From Paramecium sonneborni (Eukaryota > Ciliophora > Oligohymenophorea > Peniculida > Parameciidae): a stretch of DNA of 64,000 nt. A model generated the notes under the pieces. That model made no database searches. It was not told the DNA's origin and worked only from the letters and a program-made list of their open reading frames with translations. The number at the start of each line of letters is the position of its first letter. Position 1 is the stretch's first letter. Where the stretch lies: NCBI GenBank assembly GCA_905182985.1, contig CAJJDN010000086.1, positions 94,354 through 158,353 of the forward strand. The letters are read 5' to 3'. Positions 58,613 through 64,000 of the stretch are shown in pieces. The position numbers and the translations under genes are program-made.

Positions 58613-60952
58613 TCATTATAAATGAGATAGTATTTGTTTGATCGAATCTTAACTTATAGGTTTGATACATACACATTTCATTCCAGCATTTAATAAGTCA
58701 TTAATATCATCATTAGCAGAAAATGCTGTACATCCAATTATATTAGTTTATATTTATTTTAATTTATTACATTCATCAATTATTGCTTTTGTACAATCCA
58801 ACCCATTCATTTAAGGCATTTGATAATCCATAAAAATAGCATAAAACAGTTTACATTCATCAATTTCGCAAATATTATACTATTCTCTATATAATTGTAA
58901 TGCTTCCAATCCATTTTATGCTTTTACTACCTTAAATTTAAGAGACTTTAATATTTATTCTAATACAAGATTGTTAAAAGGTTCATCATCAACAATCATA
59001 ATATATTATAAACATTCGCATTTATTTTCAATTTTTTTTTATATTCTTATTTATTAAATACTATCCTCAGATCCAATTGAGTAGTCGAATTCTTTAATTT
59101 AATTATGAATAATAAACTTTAAGATAACTTCAGTTTCTTCTTTCTCTGTTGAACGAATATAAATATTGACTTTTGATTATTTATTTAATTTTTAAAGTAA
59201 AAGATTACATGACCTCAAACCTAGATAAAATCCATCTGATGATGAAGATGTAAATTAATAATAGTTTTCATTGTTTAAAATTTCTTCTATCAGCTTAAGT
59301 TTTTAAAAATTTATTCCAGAACCATTATCAACTATCTTAATATTTAATGTAGTCTCAAATGAAGCAATATTGTAATCCTGTACACTTTGAAATGAAGAAT
59401 AATGTGACATTCTTTATAAGTATGATTTATAAGGATTATTTGCATTTAGAATAGAATTTACTATAGGATGAGTTTCTTTACAAACAGATATTGATAATAT
59501 AGATTAATTCTATTTATCACAATGTTTAATAGAATTACTGATTATATTTGTAATTATTTATTCAAATATATCTGGATCAGTAAATAAAGTATGATTTGTT
59601 TCTGGATGATAATTTGCTACAATTTTAATTTATTTAGATTGTATTTCATATTTAAAATTATCAGTAATTTTATCTAGAATATCATTTACTTTAATCAATT
59701 AATATTTTATAATTACTTAATCATCTAAACATAAATTATAATTAATAATTGAGCTTATAATATTTGATTCTATTTTTGAATTATAATAAGCTTAAAAAAT
59801 TAATTCTTTATTTTAATCATCATTATTTTTATCTAAATACAATTTTAATAAACCTTATATAATATTTTTTCGAGTTCGAAGTTCATGTGATAATGATTTT
59901 ATTAATTTACTTTTCAGAATGGTTCTTTCAGTTAGTTTAGTTTTTTCAATTATAGCTGAAATATCTGATAAACAAACTAATAAACACTTTTTATCATTAT
60001 AAATAATATTATTGTGAAATCTAACATCATAAACTTCTTTATCATTTAAAATATATTAATAATTTACATTTTATTTAATTTCATCTTCTTTAAGTTTGAT
60101 AATTTATATCGTTTCAAACAAATTTAATTTTTCAGAATCAATTACATTAAATACTTGTTAATTTCCATAAGGTTGAAATTAAGTTAGCATTTTCTTTGAA
60201 GTGATCTCAAGTTCATCTTTTTAAGAATTAAGATATTATTTAAACATTTCATTATAGATAACAAATTCTAGAGTTGATAAATTAATTAAGAAAATTGGTT
60301 ATGGTAATGAACTTATTATTTATTTAGGAATAATTTAATTGCAAATAAGTTTTCTAAATTTCTCTTCTTCCTAGATTGTATAAATAATGAAAATTAGTAT
60401 AGCAATAGAAAAATCATAAAATGCAGTCTTCCATACAGAAAGATAATAACAAGTGATGAAATAATAAAATAGAAAGATTACTATCTTAAACATAAAAAGA
60501 GGTTATGTACTAATTAAAGCAATCATCCACATAATATTAGTCATAAAATGTATTAAAAATTGTTGGTTGAATTAGAGAAATTGATTATCATTAATAAATT
60601 TCTCTGAAATTCCAGTATAAATACCTTAAAAGAAATTTAAAAGAATAATTAATACAAATTTCTTTCTATTTGTAAGTCTATTTAAAAAGCATCTATCAAT
60701 AATATTAATAAATATAGATATTCCAAGATCAATAAGCAAAGTTTTGTAATTATTATTATTTGATTCAATTAATAAGAAATTGACCAATAATTATATTAAA
60801 GCTAAGAGTATTTGAAGCCGACATAAATTGATAAAGTAAGGCCACTTAGTTTTAAGCAATTCTTATTTTTTATACTTCAAAACTGAAATTTTGACTTAAT
60901 TTATCAATGTATATTCCCAAATATAAGTCTTAAAAGCATTAATAATATGCAT
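58613..60952 (-). CDS. hybrid sensor histidine kinase
   Basis: About 775 aa in one frame, starting MHIINAFKTYIWEYTL. Order: six or so membrane helices (residues about 40-210; FINLCRLQILLALMQLLVNF, VIFLFYYFITCYYLSVW), a PAS-like segment (ISSLPQPIFLINLSTLEFVIY), HisKA with the phospho-accepting His in SLSHELRTRKNIIQGLL, HATPase with EQIITNIISNSIKHC (N box) and KIVDNGSGI (G1), then a receiver domain NILIVDDEPFNNLVLE, with phospho-Asp in FMDYQMPQMNG and the lysine in CIKPIS. This is a typical membrane hybrid kinase. The H-box differs slightly from the usual RTPLN. Confidence 0.93.
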
Positions 60953-61109
60953 AAGTATAATAAAAAATTAATATATATATATAGATGATAATTCAAACAT
61001 CAATAATATGATATCTAAAATTAGAGCAATAAATTATATACAAAAGAATTAAATAAAGATGCAAAGCAGAGATAGTATATAAAAATATATAGTTTTTATT
61101 TTTTTATTA

Positions 61110-62484
61110 ATGGATACATCTAATATGTAAAGATGAAGTTAAATATGATAGACCTGCAGCTGGATCTAGACCAACTAAGTAAACATTTGATTAAGCTCCA
61201 ATTACAAGATAAGTGTAATTTATACATTAATATAAAGAATCCAAAATAAATCTGATATTTTTGGAGTGAATTCTCCTGCTCCTATATAATAACCATCAAG
61301 ATAGAGTGTACGTCCAAAAACAGATATATTTAGTGCAGAAACTTAAGTAATAAAACAATAAGATGTAAAAGAATTATATATCTAAGGTTCGTTAAAACAA
61401 AACCTTTTAATCTCAAATTTTCTCATCAGAACCCATATAAAATGCTCCTCCACCTGCTAGAAATACATAAACTTATGAAACATCATAATAAGAGGTTAAA
61501 AGATATCAAAAAAAGAATAATGATAATAAATAAGTAGATCATGGAAAAGAATTTTTATTTGGTAAAAGTGGTAAATAATATGAAATAAAAATGAGATTTT
61601 GATGAATATAAATCATTAAAGAGAGCAGTAACATTAAATGAATTTAAACCTAAACTAAATTATGATCCTAATAATAGGAGAAATAAGGAACTATATGGAA
61701 ATGAAATAGCAAGAGAACATCTTCCAACTAAAGAAGTTAATTTAGAAGTTTCAAGTCCTTAAAAACCGAAAAAATAATAGTAATAACAATAATAAGATCA
61801 AAATCCAAGCAATAGAAAATTAATGGAAAATCAATCTAGTGTTTTTGGAGAAAGTTCTAAGTAAATAATAAGGAAATAAATTATAGTAAGGCAATTTAAG
61901 GATAAAAAGTGGAAAAATTAACAGCTTCAACTTAAAAGTGGAGTACAGTAGGAGGTTAGAGTAACAATTAAGTTAAGGAATTTGATCCTGAAACTTATGC
62001 AAAAAATAGAAAAGAAGCAGAATTATAATCAAGTGTATTTGGTGAATAACCTATTAAAGTATAACCTGTTTAAATTCCAGAATCATAGGAAGAATCTGAA
62101 ACTTAATAATGTAAAGAAGGTATATTTTAATTTTAGCTTAATAATAATAATCTTAAAAATAATAAAAAATAGAAAGATTAATACCTAATAATTAGACATG
62201 GTAACAAACTGATACTATTAAAAATATGAGAGATTTTGATCCAAATTAATCTTAAGTAAAAGATGAAATTGATCCATCATAAAAAAAAATGGATATTCTT
62301 AAATCATCTATGGATACTCATTAATTTGAACCACAATAAATTCCGGCTAATTAAAAAATATCAAACAAAAGTCTTAAAGTAATATTTAAAATAAATATAT
62401 TATTAGCAAAAAAAAGATATTATTTAAAGAGAAGAAAAATTAAATAAAGAAAAACCAACAAAAACATAAAATAAAAAAAAGTGA
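61110..62484 (+). CDS. FG-motif disordered protein, multi-intron
   Basis: About 390 aa once introns of 25, 23, 26 and 28 nt (near 61127, 61214, 62112 and 62382) are removed. Repeated short motifs stand out: SDIFGVN, DIFSAET, FLFGKSGK, SSVFGESS, SSVFGEQP, each about 10 residues with FG or FS in the centre and separated by Q/K/P-rich linkers, for example AAGSRPTKQTFDQAP. The C-terminus is FDPNQSQVKDEIDPSQKKM then a basic end. Tandem short F(G/S) motifs are seen in axonemal inner-tubule and nucleoporin-like proteins; I do not assign one. Joins around 61370-61430 are uncertain. Confidence 0.6.
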
Positions 62485-62533
62485 TATCATATAATATAAG
62501 AGATATTTTAATTTTTAAATATCTGTGCTAAAT

Positions 62534-63393
62534 TCATTAATTTTTATTTGGATTTACTTATTTCTGATATGATTCAAGATGAGAATTTTGAAATTTCAAA
62601 AATTCAATTTCTGCTTTTCTCCTTTATTCATTATTATCTTTTTTTTCTTTGTTATATCTTTCAAGAGATTCTTTTTTATTAGTTAAGAATTATTTCTAAT
62701 AAAATAATAAAATTTAAAATACTCTTAATTCTAATTGTTGTTTCTTTTCATTTAATTAAATCATTTATTATTCTAATTTATTTAGTCCATCTTCTGCATT
62801 TAATTATTTTTAAAGACTAAATGGTAGAGATCCTTCATATAAAGTTTTATATGCAGAAATAGTTTTATTTAAATCATCTCGAACTCTTGCCAAAATAACT
62901 CCTTAAAAAATAATTATGATTATGATATACCTCTCTCCTAACAATCAATTGTGACTTATCTAATAATTTCATCAAAACATTAACCAAATAATTCTTCTCT
63001 AATTGGACAAAGAGGATATTCTCGAGCTTATCTAGATACAAGTCTTTCATCTAAAAGTTTTTATAGATTTGTAATATCATCTCTTGAAGGAGGAACAATT
63101 GAAACTGTTTACATTAATCTCCTTCCATCAATTTCCCAATCTCTTGGTCTAATTAAGGAATTTAAGAGTTCCTATAATCTAATCAATATAGTTACATCTA
63201 TTGTAGGCTTTGATTCTAAAGCTGGTATAGGAAGTGATTACTTTTTTCTAATTTATTATAATGTTGCTTCTTATTGATTAGAATATTAAATAAGAGACTC
63301 AGATGGAATTTTTCTATTTTCATCCATTTTTTATTCCCTTTTGGATTTGAAAACAGAATTAACTTGCTGCAATTTCAAAATGTTCTCAGACAT
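62534..63393 (-). CDS. DNALI1: axonemal inner-arm dynein light chain p28 (DNALI1)
   Basis: About 260 aa. MSENILKLQQVNSVFKSKRE leads to the family hallmark PRDWEIDGRRLMQTVSIVPPSR, DDITNLQKLLDERLVSRQARE, YPLCPIREELFGQCFDEIIRQ and VTIDCQERG, then after a 29-nt intron (near 62960-62930) VRDDLNKTISAYKTLYEGSL and a coiled-coil C-terminus ending VNPNKNQ. Matches human DNALI1 closely (ICPVREELYSQCFDELIRQ). It binds inner dynein arms in cilia. Introns of 27-29 nt; a second lies near 62720-62690. Confidence 0.93.
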
Positions 63394-63491
63394 TAAATAA
63401 ATTAAATATTAAGATGAATATAAAGTTTTCTGAATCAAGATTATATTAAATATATATATAAAAACTACATTCTTATTAAAGAGTAAAGTAA

Positions 63492-64000
63492 ATGTCATCA
63501 ATTTTTATTTCAAAATTGATATCATAACTCAAAGTATAAGTATTTATCTAATTAATTTATATTCAAAAAGACTCAATATGAAAAACCTAGTTCAAAATTA
63601 CAAGAAATTTTAATACTAAATATAGATAACTTGTATTTTAAAAGTAAAAATTGAAAATTTAATATTTTTCATAAGTTTAGACTCTCCTTTTTTAGAAAAA
63701 TTTAAGTTATTAAAATTTAAAATAAGAAAATTAAATGTCTTGATTATTTTAAATATTTTCATTCAAAAAGAAGATTTTATTCAATAGGAAATAATAATTC
63801 AAGATATAATCAATCAAATTATTAGGCATCTTCAAAATATCAAAAAATAAGAATACTCAAGATATAGCAGAATTAGTAAAAAGAAAGCAAATAATTGCCA
63901 AAATATTTAATTTTCTTATTTGATTAAACTATAATTAAATTTACAGATTAAGTCTAACTCTACAAGAAGCTATGTTTAATTAATAATATATATACAATAC
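63492..64000 (+). CDS. hypothetical protein, truncated by window end
   Basis: Starts MSSIFISKLISQLKV, with a 31-nt intron (near 63529-63560), then TQYEKPSSKLQEILILNID and, after further introns of 32 and 34 nt, a serine/asparagine-rich stretch (YSIGNNNSRYNQSNYQAS). A different frame near 63840 gives NTQDIAELVKRKQIIAKIFNFL, which looks more structured, so the last exons are uncertain. The gene continues past 64000. Not recognised. Confidence 0.4.

Noticed and set aside
1..64000. CRISPR arrays, insertion sequences, tRNA or rRNA genes, telomeric repeats
   Set aside because: None seen by eye; repeats present are explained by contig overlaps or protein repeats.

Overview
The window looks like a macronuclear scaffold of a ciliate close to Paramecium. 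It is extremely AT-rich and gene-dense. The long reading frames only make sense if TAA and TAG code for glutamine and TGA is the only stop. Genes are split by tiny GT...AG introns, mostly 20-32 nt. Intergenic stretches are short, sometimes 20-30 nt. I saw no prokaryotic feature, tRNA, rRNA, transposon or CRISPR array. All translations below use that code (TAA/TAG = Q). Layout: 0-6 kb holds a cGMP-dependent protein kinase and a cyclic-nucleotide-gated type K+ channel, both minus strand. 6.6-9.1 kb holds a DUF4485 protein and poorly resolved plus-strand genes. 9.2-19.7 kb holds a two-ended membrane protein, two long uncharacterised proteins and a huge secreted acidic coiled-coil protein. 20-27.7 kb holds a charged coiled-coil protein and two adjacent arginyl-tRNA-protein transferase (ATE1) paralogues. 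27.8-40 kb is small genes, a MORN-repeat protein and several unknowns. 40.5-50.9 kb holds a probable trichocyst matrix protein, a second two-ended membrane protein, a DZIP1-like zinc-finger protein, a heat-shock transcription factor and a CLEC16A/TT9 homologue. 51.2-51.8 kb is a cluster of about seven C/D box snoRNAs. 52-64 kb holds a UBA-repeat protein, selenoprotein T with an in-frame UGA and a recognisable SECIS hairpin, KGD4 of 2-oxoglutarate dehydrogenase, a hybrid histidine kinase, an FG-motif protein and the inner-arm dynein light chain p28 (DNALI1). Several products are ciliary or signalling proteins (PKG, K+ channel, DZIP1-like, p28, MORN, DUF4485), but no operon-like logic is implied. 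The assembly contains five joins (one run of 435 N, four single N) where the contig to the right repeats the end of the contig to the left. Each join therefore creates a false tandem duplication of 0.6-1.4 kb, giving apparent second copies of six genes or gene parts. One of the five has an 83-nt left tail that does not match the right copy. The most interesting biology is selenoprotein T, where UGA is read as Sec in a genome whose only stop codon is UGA, followed by the dense snoRNA cluster and the tandem ATE1 pair. Gene ends and starts were read by eye, so exon boundaries in multi-intron genes are approximate.
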